Shown here: one piece after another, positions 1 through 9,169 of the stretch
Position numbering within the stretch: position 1 is the first letter of the stretch
How the letters are laid out: each line of letters opens with the position of its first letter
Assembly: GCA_964619885.1 (NCBI GenBank)
Contig: CAZUGA010000003.1
Coordinates: 62,001 to 126,000, forward strand
Source of the DNA: CAZUGA01 sp964619885
Lineage (GTDB): Bacteria > Pseudomonadota > Gammaproteobacteria > Methylococcales > UBA1147
DNA: 64,000 nucleotides
Direction of reading: 5' to 3'
Program-made: the position numbers and the translations under genes
Notes under the pieces: generated by a model
What the model was told of the DNA's origin: nothing
What the model saw: the letters and a program-made list of their open reading frames with translations, nothing else
Databases searched by the model: none

Positions 1-1261
1 GATCGAAACCACTGTCCGTGCGCAGGTACAATCGCTCAGTCCCATTATGAATCCGGTCTGCGGCAAAAAAATAAACGACCTGCGGGCTAAAACCTGCTAA
101 CGCATTGTCCAATTCTCCCCGGGTCGTCACGACACGCACATAATTGCCAAGTTCGGCTTGCGGCCACAACTCTTCGAATAAGGTCTGAAGGGTTTGGCTA
201 TGCGCGGCGTCATCAGGAACGATCAACAATACACTTAAAGGTTGCGCGCTTTTGATACCCGTCCCCGGATCAGTCTCGATACCGGTTAAAAATAGCCAAC
301 CCCTATCAACCATCAACGTACTGTTCCACGTAGTCAATAACCAGGGTAGCTGCAAAAGATTTGGGTCGTTGCTGGCAATTCGCAGACGCAACGGTGCCGC
401 CATCGGTGTTGGTTCGGGTTGGTCCGCGGATCGGTAAAAGGCGCTGCGGAACAAAGTCGCATGGTCCTTGGAATTTTCCCCGAACAAGATCTTGAATAAC
501 ACCGCGCCCCAATGCTTTGATGCGGTCGCGACAAAACCCTGAACCATAGCGCTATCACCCCGTACCAAATCCAATAACGGCTGAATTTGTTTTTCGACAT
601 CCGCCCACGGGCATTTTCGCGGTAGAAAAACCGGGTTGCCCGGCAGGCTGTATTCCGTGTAAAGATCGTCGCCGTCGTGTTTGAACTCGATGTTCAGCAG
701 GTAAATTTTGTCCGGCGGCGCTTGCCGGGGAGAAACCAATCTACCGGGCGATGTTGTTGCCACGGCTATAGGATTCTGCTCGGCTAATTCGCGGATACGC
801 TCGGCGATCTCGGCGTAGACACGCTCTCGATCCGACCACGACTTTTCGCTCAGTGGCTTGTCTGGCGTGTTGAATCCTTGATATTTGTCCAGCGTTGCTT
901 CCCGCTGTCGGCCATTCCCGCGTTCGATAAACGGTATAGGGGTGGATTTTACCGTTGACGGGCTCAAAAATACCGGCAGCAACGTCACTCGTTTGGCCTC
1001 CGCTTCTGCAAGAAGATGCGGTAATTCTTGTTCGTAGATAAACTTAGACGCGAGAAAATCCTGCGAAACAAATAATACCGCCACGTTAGCTTCGCGTAGC
1101 GCCCGTTCAATTTCTTTGGCCCAGTCCTCACCGGGCTTAATCCTATTGTCATGCCAAACGTCGACCAATCCTTGTCGTTCCAGCGGCTCCACAAAACGTT
1201 GGAACTGTTCCAGATTCTCCCGGTCCTTACGACAGTAACTGACGAAAACCTTGTTTTCCAT
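1..1261 (-). CDS. TIR-domain protein with CHAT-like second half (partial, C-terminus outside window)
   Basis: The frame starts at an ATG at 1261 and stays open to the window edge, so at least 420 residues are present. Residues 1 to about 130 form a TIR domain: MENKVFVSYCRKD at the start, then a SQDFLASKFIYEQEL segment whose Glu79 sits where bacterial NADase TIR domains keep their catalytic glutamate. The next block contains PLRLRIASNDPNLLQLPW, which matches the beta-strand region that precedes CHAT (caspase-like) domains, followed by a CHAT-like alpha/beta segment with QVVYFFAAD. In active CHAT proteases the corresponding place carries a His-Gly pair, which I do not see here, and the Cys half is outside the window. 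TIR proteins of this kind often act in antiphage defence or signalling by consuming NAD+; that role is inference. No partner gene is visible on the window side. Confidence 0.8.
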   Translation of the reverse strand, partial: MENKVFVSYCRKDRENLEQFQRFVEPLERQGLVDVWHDNRIKPGEDWAKEIERALREANVAVLFVSQDFLASKFIYEQELPHLLAEAEAKRVTLLPVFLSPSTVKSTPIPFIERGNGRQREATLDKYQGFNTPDKPLSEKSWSDRERVYAEIAERIRELAEQNPIAVATTSPGRLVSPRQAPPDKIYLLNIEFKHDGDDLYTEYSLPGNPVFLPRKCPWADVEKQIQPLLDLVRGDSAMVQGFVATASKHWGAVLFKILFGENSKDHATLFRSAFYRSADQPEPTPMAAPLRLRIASNDPNLLQLPWLLTTWNSTLMVDRGWLFLTGIETDPGTGIKSAQPLSVLLIVPDDAAHSQTLQTLFEELWPQAELGNYVRVVTTRGELDNALAGFSPQVVYFFAADRIHNGTERLYLRTDSGFD

Positions 1262-1503
1262 TATGCGACCTCCTTTGCCAAGCAGCCCCGCATAAGCTTA
1301 TCAAAGGACACTGTTGCGCTGCAAAGAAGTGGGCGCTGAAATTGACCGACTTAGCCGTCCATGGTTCACCGAACGGTCTTAATACCCGCTTGGGCAGATA
1401 ATATTCACGTTGGGTTCAAAATAAACTCGGTATACTTAGAAGCTGCCAGGTCCATATTGGCAGGAGACTGGGCCGGAAAACCTGGGGTAAGAAAGGCGAG
1501 CAA

Positions 1504-1836
1504 ATGATGAAAGCTTTATTGAGAACTGGACTTTTGAGCATAATGTTGGCGATGGTTTCGAGCCAGACCTTCGCATTGCGTTGCGGAAGTAAACTGGTCG
1601 GACTGGGCGATAGAAAACATGAAGTCATCAGGATTTGTGGCGAACCCAGTTTCACCGACAGCTTCGACGAGCCCATCGTGGCCTACGGTTACGGGGGCTA
1701 CCAGCAACGGGTCACCCAACGGGTGGATGTATGGACTTACAATTTTGGGCAAAACCGCTTTATGCAGGAATTAGTTTTTGAAGGCGGCGTGTTGCGCCGG
1801 ATTAACCGCTTGGGCTATGGGTACCGCAAAAATTGA
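1504..1836 (+). CDS. DUF2845 family secreted protein
   Basis: A 110-residue protein with a signal peptide (hydrophobic stretch about residues 8-24, likely cleavage after the QTFA segment) followed by a small domain starting LRCGSKLVGLGDRKHEVIRI. The CG-S-L-V-x-G-D...V...CGEP pattern with two cysteines is typical of DUF2845, a periplasmic family of unknown function found in gammaproteobacteria. The C-terminal half is rich in Tyr and Gly and predicted to be beta-stranded. Two ATG codons stand in tandem at 1504 and 1507; either could be the start, with a GGCGAG stretch upstream as a modest ribosome-binding site. It stands alone, with more than 200 bp free on each side. Function unknown. Confidence 0.8.
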   Translation: MMKALLRTGLLSIMLAMVSSQTFALRCGSKLVGLGDRKHEVIRICGEPSFTDSFDEPIVAYGYGGYQQRVTQRVDVWTYNFGQNRFMQELVFEGGVLRRINRLGYGYRKN

Positions 1837-2267
1837 CCGCGAGTGTATATCGATAAAGCTTCGATTTACCCATCTATGCGATCAATAGCCGACGAGCAAT
1901 GAATCCGACCAAATTTCAATTCAGAACCCAAAATCGCGCTCGAACCCATAGATATATTTGTTGAATAATCTGGATATTTCTAATATCTCCGGATCCACTG
2001 GGCACGCTACACGGTCGCTGCTAACCAATTTTTAAATATAAGCGGATAATCAGCGGCACTTCCTGCAGAGCGTTACTTAAAATGTCCAGCTCCAGGGCTA
2101 AATGAACGAGTCATGCCATCATGACTCAAGTATTCGGTGGATTCAGAATCCAAGCTTGTAACCCAGCAACTAAGCCACACTAAGAAATAAATCTTGGGCT
2201 AGACTTATTGCTTGGGACCAAACAACGTTGATCAATCCAATCTAATCCCCTTTATCTCAATTTAGCA
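1837..2267. other. Gene-free interval
   Basis: No convincing coding frame. The one structured element is a perfect inverted repeat at 2108-2127 (8-bp arms GAGTCATG/CATGACTC, 4-nt loop). It is not followed by a T-run on either strand, so I do not call it a terminator. The rest presumably holds the promoter of the protease gene at 2268. Confidence 0.5.
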
Positions 2268-3353
2268 ATGATACTTCATCAAAAATATAAGTTCTTGGCG
2301 CTGAGCATTGTTTTGATATTGACCAGCGCTGCATTTTCCGCTCAGGCACGTACCTACAAATGGACTGATAAAGACGGTAAAGTGCATTACACCCAAACCA
2401 AACCGCCCGAGCAGAAAGAGCAAAATTTCGAAGAACTGGCGATCACGAAAAACTCGCGCAAGGGTGATCCCGAGTGCTGCATGTCACTGCGCACAGTCGC
2501 TGATAAAATGATCAATGCGCAAATGAAGGGTGCGACGCTAAACGACCTTTATTCGTTCTACCATCCAAAATTGGGGAAACTTAAGGAATTGGCCAATTTT
2601 GTTTCGGATAAATACCAAGGCAATATTCCTGTCTCTGAAATTAGCCGTATGAGTCTGGACGCTTGCCTGAACGGTGCTTTTCGTTACTGCGCAAGTAATA
2701 CAAGTGGCAACGGCCAAGCTAAAAGCAACGCCAGTGGCTCCGGTTTTTATGTAGACAACGATGGGCATTTGGTAACCAACGCGCATGTTGTCAACAATTG
2801 CGGCACTGTACGCATTATGCCAGGCGAATTGGATGCCAGTATTGTGGTACAGGACAAAGCCAAAGATCTGGCGCTGGTCAAAGTTGAGGTCGAATCAAAC
2901 TCAGCGGGTGTTATACGTGGGGGTGATACACAGCGAGGCGAGGAAATTGTAGTCGCCGGTTTTCCGTACCGTGGCGAATTGTCATCCGGTATACATATCA
3001 CATCCGGCAATATCAGTTCGCTAACGGGTGCCAAAGACGACCCCAACGTTATCCAGATTACTGCAGCGGTCCAACCCGGCAATAGCGGCGGACCACTTTT
3101 GGACCGGAGCGGCAATATTGCCGGTGTCGTGGTAAGTAAAATCAACTCTTTGTATTTCGCCAAGAAGTACAAAGATATTCCACAGAACATCAGTTTTGCG
3201 ATACGACCTCGATTGTTACGAGAGTTTCTGAACGAGCATAAAATCGTCTATGAAACCGCTGAGTTGGAAGCACAAAAGGAAACTACTGAAATAAGTAAAA
3301 TTGCCGAAGCTATAGCCGTGGTCGTTGAATGCCGGGCGGATACTGGTGGCTGA
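2268..3353 (+). CDS. DUF4124-trypsin-like serine protease fusion
   Basis: A 361-residue exported serine protease. Residues 1-27 are a signal peptide ending in AQA. Residues about 28-50 are a DUF4124 module (RTYKWTDKDGKVHYTQTKPP), a short beta-rich segment common at the N-terminus of periplasmic proteins. The protease domain runs from about 156 to 320 and has a complete HtrA/trypsin-like triad: His173 in VTNAHVV, Asp200 in KDLALVKV and Ser273 in GNSGGPL. There is no PDZ domain; the C-terminal 40 residues look helical. The central part (60-150) contains a Cys pair and four further cysteines and is unassigned. It is probably a periplasmic protein processing or quality-control enzyme; the substrate is unknown. 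The ATG at 2268 is the only start that preserves the signal peptide. No operon partner. Confidence 0.85.
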   Translation: MILHQKYKFLALSIVLILTSAAFSAQARTYKWTDKDGKVHYTQTKPPEQKEQNFEELAITKNSRKGDPECCMSLRTVADKMINAQMKGATLNDLYSFYHPKLGKLKELANFVSDKYQGNIPVSEISRMSLDACLNGAFRYCASNTSGNGQAKSNASGSGFYVDNDGHLVTNAHVVNNCGTVRIMPGELDASIVVQDKAKDLALVKVEVESNSAGVIRGGDTQRGEEIVVAGFPYRGELSSGIHITSGNISSLTGAKDDPNVIQITAAVQPGNSGGPLLDRSGNIAGVVVSKINSLYFAKKYKDIPQNISFAIRPRLLREFLNEHKIVYETAELEAQKETTEISKIAEAIAVVVECRADTGG

Positions 3354-3479
3354 GTGTTCATCAAGCGACCACACAAAACCTTGATAGCTTAAAATTCGAT
3401 TTTTTCACTCCCATTGAGCTTGCCGCGGTAGAATAAGCGCCAAATATCAACCTGGCTTTGCGCTTTTAACTATCAGTTT

Positions 3480-4553
3480 ATGTTCGGCACTTACCGTACG
3501 ATTCTCGCACTTATGGTAGCAGTAGGCCATTTGTTCGGACCGTTCCAGCTTGGCACTTATGCGGTATTTGGCTTTTACGCGCTGAGCGGCTATTTGATGA
3601 CGACGATCATGCACTGTTCCTATGGTTACAGCGCAGATGGACGTTTACGTTTTGGCTTGAACCGGTTCCTTAGAATCTTCCCGAGCTATTGGGTGGCGGC
3701 CGCAATGACGTTAGCTTGTATTGCGCTGATCGGCAGCATCCCGGTAAAAACTTATCACCCGGCACTGTTTACACCGGAAACCGCAACTCAAATCGCGCAA
3801 AATTTGTTTCTGCTACTGGATTACAAAACCGAACCCCGGCTGGTACCTCCCACCTGGGCGCTTAGTGTCGAATTGTTTTTTTACGGGTTGATTTGCCTGG
3901 GACTATCCAGAACCCGGACCCGGACTCTACTATGGTTAGGCGCAGGTCTGGTCTATACCGGCTATATTCTGCTGGAAAATATGGACTGGAAGCTACGCTA
4001 CTTCACCATCGCCGCTGCCTCATTACCCTTTTCTCTGGGCAGTTATCTGTATTTTCTTATTGATAACCGCAGAATCCAACGTCTCTTTATGACGAAATTC
4101 CTCTGTCCGATTTTATTGACGGGGCTCATTTTTGCCAATTTCATTGGATCTTTTATCGTACAAAGATTTACTGATATCCCGCAGGTATTTGGCCTGGGCT
4201 TTTATCTGAACCTGGCTTTGGTATTATTGCTTATCTTGAGTCTCGCGATGGGAAATGTCTACCCTTTTGTGACCCGCCGTTGGGACTCGGAAATTGGTAG
4301 ATTAAGCTATCCTATCTACTTGATTCACTGGCAAACGGGACTGATTGTTTCTTTCTTTTACGGCGGGCGCCCTTACCATGGAATATCGGTCGATGGTTTT
4401 CTCAACCTGGCGCTATCCTTACCGATCATTGTGCTGTTGGCATCACTGATGGTCAATTTGATCGACAAGCCCATTGAAAACCTGCGCAATAGAATAAAAC
4501 AACCGAATAATCCCGCACCATCCGGAAGCGATCAGACACAAAGCCAGATATAA
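3480..4553 (+). CDS. Acyltransferase 3 family integral membrane protein (OafA/YrhL type)
   Basis: A 357-residue protein with about ten predicted membrane helices. It begins with the acyltransferase-3 signature region: YRTILALMVAVGHL contains the conserved His (His17) used for acyl transfer, followed by FGFYALSGYLM and an arginine-containing FGLNRFLRIFPSYW segment, the usual R-x-x-R-I-x-P-x-Y/W pattern of the family. These enzymes move acetyl or other acyl groups from a cytoplasmic donor onto surface polysaccharides, lipopolysaccharide or small molecules at the inner membrane. The acceptor cannot be inferred here: the cellulose operon is on the other strand 8 kb away and no glycan gene is adjacent. 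The N-terminus is slightly shorter than usual, as the family often has about ten residues before this motif, and no clear ribosome-binding site precedes the ATG. Confidence 0.85.
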   Translation: MFGTYRTILALMVAVGHLFGPFQLGTYAVFGFYALSGYLMTTIMHCSYGYSADGRLRFGLNRFLRIFPSYWVAAAMTLACIALIGSIPVKTYHPALFTPETATQIAQNLFLLLDYKTEPRLVPPTWALSVELFFYGLICLGLSRTRTRTLLWLGAGLVYTGYILLENMDWKLRYFTIAAASLPFSLGSYLYFLIDNRRIQRLFMTKFLCPILLTGLIFANFIGSFIVQRFTDIPQVFGLGFYLNLALVLLLILSLAMGNVYPFVTRRWDSEIGRLSYPIYLIHWQTGLIVSFFYGGRPYHGISVDGFLNLALSLPIIVLLASLMVNLIDKPIENLRNRIKQPNNPAPSGSDQTQSQI

Positions 4554-4663
4554 GAAGCTGATTGGTAAAAGGTATAACGATAACTTTAGGCGCGATAACC
4601 GTTAATGCTGCCGTTATCCTCATGTAGAATAGCAACTGGATTGATTGACAAACGGAGGGACCG

Positions 4664-5272
4664 ATGGCTAGACGCAGTGACCACAGCCGCGAACAAATAA
4701 AACAGATGGCGTTGCTGGCCGGCGAAAATATTGTCGCAGAATATGGTTCGACAGCTTTAACGGCTCGCCGCCTGGCGTCACACATCGGTTACACCGTCGG
4801 CAGCCTATATCTGGTATTCGAAAATCTAGATGACGTTACGCTTCAAGTTAACGCCAGAACCCTGGATAAGCTATCCTTCGAATTGGACCAAGTCGTTGCA
4901 AAACAGGCTGAACCGAATCAATGTATTAGCCAATTGGGGCGGGCTTATATTCAGTTTGCATCAAACAATTCGCATCTTTGGAATATGGTTTTTGAACACC
5001 GGCAGAATGAAAACGAAAATATTCCCGAATGGTATCAAGAACGCATCAATAGCTTGTTTGAACGGGTAGAATTACAATTCGGCAAACTCATTCCCGGTCA
5101 ATCTGCCCAACAAAACGCGTTGGCCGCGCGAGCTTTGTGGAGCGGCGTTCACGGAAATTGTGTACTGGCACTCACCGGAAAATTAGACGTGGTCGGCGTA
5201 GAAAACGTTGAAAAAACTTCGGACCTGTTGATAGACAATTTTTTGGCTGGCTGGGTCTCTACCCACCAGTAA
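4664..5272 (+). CDS. TetR/AcrR family transcriptional regulator with WHG-type C-terminal domain
   Basis: A 202-residue repressor-type protein. Residues 8-55 form the TetR helix-turn-helix: IVAEYGSTALTARRLASHIG followed by YTVGSLYLVFENLDD, where the family consensus is G-x-x-x-x-T-x-x-x-I-A-x-x-x-G-x-x-x-G-x-x-Y-x-x-F. The C-terminal domain (about 85-200) contains NSHLWNMVFEH and ALWSGVHGNCVLAL, which resembles the WHG (TetR_C_13/33) ligand-binding domain. A strong ribosome-binding site (GGAGGGA) lies 7 bp before the ATG. The gene ends 20 bp from the convergent IS110-like remnant. Its targets are unknown; the upstream acyltransferase on the same strand is the nearest candidate, and autoregulation is likely for the family. 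Confidence 0.9.
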   Translation: MARRSDHSREQIKQMALLAGENIVAEYGSTALTARRLASHIGYTVGSLYLVFENLDDVTLQVNARTLDKLSFELDQVVAKQAEPNQCISQLGRAYIQFASNNSHLWNMVFEHRQNENENIPEWYQERINSLFERVELQFGKLIPGQSAQQNALAARALWSGVHGNCVLALTGKLDVVGVENVEKTSDLLIDNFLAGWVSTHQ

Positions 5273-5292
5273 GCTCACAGGGGGCTACCCGG

Positions 5293-5712
5293 TTAATGCC
5301 GATCGTGGCTCAAGCGCACCTGATTAGGCCAAAGTAACGGCATCTGCCTGCGCTTACGATAACGAATTTTATTCTGCAACCGCTTAGCCAATTTGCGCGC
5401 GCAGCTCAAATCTTCCTCTTCTAATAAATCCACAGGGTTTTCATTGCCTAGCGTGACCAAGTGGACTCTGAATCCGGCGTCAACCAGATTTTCGATCAAG
5501 CTGATATGCGTGGTAACACTGGTCACGGCAATACCCAGTAGAAAAGATTTAAATGGAGCGAGATTGGTGATCGTCTTGTCGATACAATCGTTTATTTCGA
5601 CCTGTTCCACGATCTGGCTATTTTCATCCAGCAGAACGATTCTTTTCCGACCTGCCGTTGACCAGACTACACCATAAAGTTGCTGTCGACCAATAAAACT
5701 ATAATGCCACAT
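5293..5712 (-). CDS. Small protein resembling the N-terminal domain of IS110-family transposases, active site degenerate
   Basis: A 139-residue protein. Its middle matches the layout of the DEDD RuvC-like domain at the front of IS110 transposases: a YSFIGRQQLYGVV beta-strand start, then an AVTSVTTHISLIENLVDAGF segment (family pattern: Glu-x-T/S-x-x-x-x-x-L...L...G), then RVHLVTLGNENPV and DLSCARKLAKRLQ (family pattern: D-x-x-D-A-x-x-L-A). The catalytic acids expected in the first strand, in the x-Glu-x-T motif and at the second Asp are replaced, and the long C-terminal transposase_20 half is absent. No terminal repeats are visible. It could be a decayed element or a domesticated small protein; the frame is intact. 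I base the relationship on motif layout only, so treat the family call as tentative. Confidence 0.5.
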   Translation of the reverse strand: MWHYSFIGRQQLYGVVWSTAGRKRIVLLDENSQIVEQVEINDCIDKTITNLAPFKSFLLGIAVTSVTTHISLIENLVDAGFRVHLVTLGNENPVDLLEEEDLSCARKLAKRLQNKIRYRKRRQMPLLWPNQVRLSHDRH

Positions 5713-6043
5713 GATTTGTTATTCTTACCTTGTTATTTATCTGGACTAGCGTTATCGAATCCCTGAAAAACCCATCCTGGGGTTCCGGAAAACCGGTGAT
5801 TTTCGAAGCTGCAAGAATGCTATTTATTTAGAAGCATACTCATCAAAATGCTGCCCGACATCGAACTCACTCGAAACATTTTAGATCCCTTTATAGCCCG
5901 ATAATATGTCAATAATATGAACGATTCCTGAATGATATTTCAATCGTTATATCGCACCGATGACTCGCTCCAATCTTCATCGATTGCACGACCCTTGAAC
6001 ACGTCAAAATCTGTAGTAAAATCGTTAAAATAAACTATGTTAT
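5713..6043. other. Gene-free interval
   Basis: I see nothing codable and no strong hairpin here. The right part is AT-rich and lies between the stop end of aas and the start of the IS110-like gene, so it may hold that gene's promoter. Confidence 0.4.
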
Positions 6044-8191
6044 TCATATGTTTAAACGCTCAATCGCTAGATTCGTCACGGCCGGGTAATCGACCTTCCC
6101 ACTGCCCATCAACGGAATTTGGTCAATTGAAATAATTTGTTTCGGAATGTTAATCTCGCCAATCCCTTTAGCACTCCGGAGCATTTGTTTACGATCGGCT
6201 TCGACCACATCGGTCACCAATACCAGTTGTTCACCTTTTTTCGGGTCCGGTACCGCGACGACCGCATGCTGACCATCGGGCCATACAGAAGCGGCGATGT
6301 TCTCCGCAGCGGCTAGTGAAACCATTTCTCCACCCACCTTGGCAAAACGTTTGGCACGACCTTGAATCGTCACGAATCCGGATTCGTCAACATCAACTAT
6401 ATCCCCGGTATCGTACCAACCATCGCCAAAGATCGATGTCGGAGGGACCAATACCCCGGGATTATCCGAAAGCAAATAACCCTGCATTATATTAGGACCA
6501 AACACATGCAGCTTCGCACCAACATCGACCCCGGGAACGCTTTCCAGTCGGAATGATACGCCCGGTAACAATCGCCCGACGGCGCCCGGTCTATTATCCA
6601 TTGGCGTATTTGCGGCCAATACAGGGCTCGTCTCGGTGGCGCCGTACCCCTCAAAGATACGAATTCCAAATTTGGTCGACCAAATATGCCGCGTTTCATC
6701 CTGTAATTTTTCCGCACCGGCAAACACATAACGTACACTATAAAAGTCGTAGGGATGGGCGTGCTTTGCGTAACCTGCGAGAAACGTATTGGTACCGAAC
6801 AATATGGTTGCGTTAATCTCATAGGAAATTTCCGGCACGACCCTGTAATGCAACGGTGACGGGTACAAAAACATCCGCATTCCCGACAACAACGGCATCA
6901 ATGTACCCGCGGTCAATCCGAAAGAATGAAATAACGGTAAAATATTCAAAATGACATCTTGGGCGTTAAAATCAACCCGCGCCGCGAGTTGAGCCCGGTT
7001 GGCCAATAGATTGCTGTGCGTCAAAACCACCCCTTTGGGAGCGCCTTCGGAACCCGAAGTAAACAGAACCACAGCTGGGTCATTGGGGTGCTGGGCTAAC
7101 CTTGGGTACCAATAAGCGGCGGTCAAGCAACGCAACCAAGAATAAATCGCGCTTGGCTTTGAGATCTTTTGCCGAATGTCTTCCAAAAATATGACCTCCA
7201 CAGTCTCACCCAATAGGGACACTGCTTCTCCCAAATCAGCCATTTCCACAAACCGCCTGGAGGTCAATACCGATTTGATAGTAGCGGTTTTACACGCGGA
7301 TAACATCCCGCGCATTCCCGCGGTATAGTTGAGCATCGCCGGAACCCGGCCACTGGATTGCAAACCCAGCATAACCGCGACGGTAACCGTGCTGTTGGGC
7401 AGCAAAACAGCAACTCTCTCGCCTTGCTGAGTAAACCGGTCAAATTGACCGGCCAAGCACAAAGTTTGAGCGATCAGCGCGTTATAATTTAGCGGCCTAC
7501 GGTTCATATCCTCCAGAACCACATGCCTTCCACCATGGGTGTGCCGTGCATCCAGCAGAGCCGAAAAAAGCGTTCGTTGATAATCGCTGGTCTCGAACAT
7601 CATTTCGGTCATTAGATCAGCCAACACCCTACCGGCATACTTGCGCCGCTCCCGAGCTGGAATACCGGATGGCGGATCGATCTTTACCGAGGGTAGAATA
7701 TTTAATTTAATCTTGGGAAACCAGCGCAAGCGTACCCGACCGCGCATGCGGGAAAACGGTGTATATTGCGCACCATCTATCCGGATTGGTAATACCGACG
7801 CCTGAGATTTAACCGCAGCCAAACCCGTCCCATCGTAGATTTTCATCAAAGAACCCGTTACGGTAATTCGCCCTTCCGGGAAAATTATCGCCTTTTGATC
7901 TTGTTTTAAATACGTGATCAGAGACTTTGAGGATAATGGATTTGTCGGATCCATCGGAAACACCCGACACAGCAGCAGAAATGGCTTAATCCACGGTGTC
8001 TGCGCGATATAAGTATTAATCGCGAAAGTGACCTTATCGGGTAGAAAAACCCCCAACAGTAATGGGTCCAAAAATGACGAATGGTTGGCAACAATAAGTA
8101 CCCGGTCACCCGCGTTGTGATAATTCTCCAGCCCAGTCAATTCGACCTTATACAATAAAGTCAGTAATCGGTGTAAGATTCTTTTGAGCAT
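6044..8191 (-). CDS. aas: Bifunctional acyl-ACP synthetase / lysophospholipid acyltransferase (Aas)
   Basis: A 715-residue two-domain protein, almost the length of Escherichia coli Aas (719). Residues 1-200 are a PlsC-type acyltransferase with the H-x4-D motif NHSSFLD (His37, Asp42) and a FPEGRIT motif at about 104-110. Residues about 225-715 are an AMP-binding adenylation domain with the P-loop FTSGSEGAPKGVVLTH at 377-392, an FEGYGATETSPV motif and a YDTGDIVDVDESGFVTIQGRAKRF-type hinge region. The protein activates free fatty acids with ATP, loads them on ACP and transfers them to lysophosphatidylethanolamine, repairing phospholipids at the inner membrane. E. coli pairs this gene with the lysophospholipid transporter lplT; I see no lplT here. 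The adenylation domain alone could be confused with FadD, but the PlsC fusion is diagnostic. Confidence 0.92.
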   Translation of the reverse strand: MLKRILHRLLTLLYKVELTGLENYHNAGDRVLIVANHSSFLDPLLLGVFLPDKVTFAINTYIAQTPWIKPFLLLCRVFPMDPTNPLSSKSLITYLKQDQKAIIFPEGRITVTGSLMKIYDGTGLAAVKSQASVLPIRIDGAQYTPFSRMRGRVRLRWFPKIKLNILPSVKIDPPSGIPARERRKYAGRVLADLMTEMMFETSDYQRTLFSALLDARHTHGGRHVVLEDMNRRPLNYNALIAQTLCLAGQFDRFTQQGERVAVLLPNSTVTVAVMLGLQSSGRVPAMLNYTAGMRGMLSACKTATIKSVLTSRRFVEMADLGEAVSLLGETVEVIFLEDIRQKISKPSAIYSWLRCLTAAYWYPRLAQHPNDPAVVLFTSGSEGAPKGVVLTHSNLLANRAQLAARVDFNAQDVILNILPLFHSFGLTAGTLMPLLSGMRMFLYPSPLHYRVVPEISYEINATILFGTNTFLAGYAKHAHPYDFYSVRYVFAGAEKLQDETRHIWSTKFGIRIFEGYGATETSPVLAANTPMDNRPGAVGRLLPGVSFRLESVPGVDVGAKLHVFGPNIMQGYLLSDNPGVLVPPTSIFGDGWYDTGDIVDVDESGFVTIQGRAKRFAKVGGEMVSLAAAENIAASVWPDGQHAVVAVPDPKKGEQLVLVTDVVEADRKQMLRSAKGIGEINIPKQIISIDQIPLMGSGKVDYPAVTNLAIERLNI

Positions 8192-8461
8192 GATTTCCCC
8201 CGGATGGAATTCGCATTGTTACATAACCATAGGCCAAAAAAGGGCTGGTACTCCGACAAATTAGATTTGGTAAAAACTATCTATCCCGCCCCTTCAGAAT
8301 GACGGTATTCATAATTCTCGATGGTCCTCTGTTAAATCTTGGCTTAGACCAGTGTGATAACGCCTAACATGTTGGCCTCACCCCAACGCACACAAGACAG
8401 TTTAAAATCTAATTAAACATAGTTCAATATTTATCTGGAATTGTCGCCCTAAAAACCCAAT

Positions 8462-9169
8462 ATGCCGATCAAAGATATGCTGAATTTGAGCCATTTCCAG
8501 AGCTTAGCACCCAAGAACAATCAAGAATTTGTGATCATGTTACACGGATTGGGGCGAACCAGGCGTTCGATGGCCAAAATAGGAAAGGAACTATCCCGAG
8601 TGGGTTACAACGTCATCAATCAAGGCTATCCGTCGACACGGCAAGATATCGCCGCATTGACCAACGGCTTTGTCGCACCCGCAGTTAAACAATGCCTACA
8701 GCGAAACCCCTCCAAAATTCATCTAGTCAGCCATTCCATGGGTGGGTTGTTGATTCGTAAGTACCTACAAACCAATGAGCTCCCACAGGGAAGCCGTATA
8801 GTGATGCTAAGCCCACCCAATCAGGGTAGCGAAGTGGCAGAATTTCTCAAACAATTTGCGATCTATAGGTGGATCCTCGGGCCCGCGGCACAGCAATTGG
8901 GGACCAGCGACATCCTGTGCGACCAATGGCGACCAATTGCATACGAACTTGGTATCATTACGGGCAACCGCAGCTCCGATCCGTGGTTTTCTAAATTGAT
9001 TCCCGCACCCAATGACGGAAAAGTCTCGGTAGAGCGCGCCAAACTACCGGAAATGTCCGACTTTTTGGTTATTCCAGCAGGCCATACGCTAATCATGCGA
9101 TCCCAAACAACGATACGGCAAATACTTTATTTTCTGCAGGTTGGACATTTCGAATCCGCGAAAACCTGA
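8462..9169 (+). CDS. Alpha/beta hydrolase, triacylglycerol lipase-like
   Basis: A 235-residue alpha/beta hydrolase. The oxyanion-loop motif LHGLGRTRRSM is at 28-37, the nucleophile elbow is VSHSMGG with Ser92, and candidates for the rest of the triad are Asp185 (PNDGKVSV) and His208 (PAGHTLI). The order and spacing suit the small bacterial lipase/esterase group related to PGAP1-like and EstA-like proteins. No signal peptide is visible, so it is likely cytoplasmic or loosely membrane associated. It is divergent from aas, which also acts on acyl lipids, so a role in lipid turnover is a reasonable inference, but the substrate is unknown. Confidence 0.85.
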   Translation: MPIKDMLNLSHFQSLAPKNNQEFVIMLHGLGRTRRSMAKIGKELSRVGYNVINQGYPSTRQDIAALTNGFVAPAVKQCLQRNPSKIHLVSHSMGGLLIRKYLQTNELPQGSRIVMLSPPNQGSEVAEFLKQFAIYRWILGPAAQQLGTSDILCDQWRPIAYELGIITGNRSSDPWFSKLIPAPNDGKVSVERAKLPEMSDFLVIPAGHTLIMRSQTTIRQILYFLQVGHFESAKT

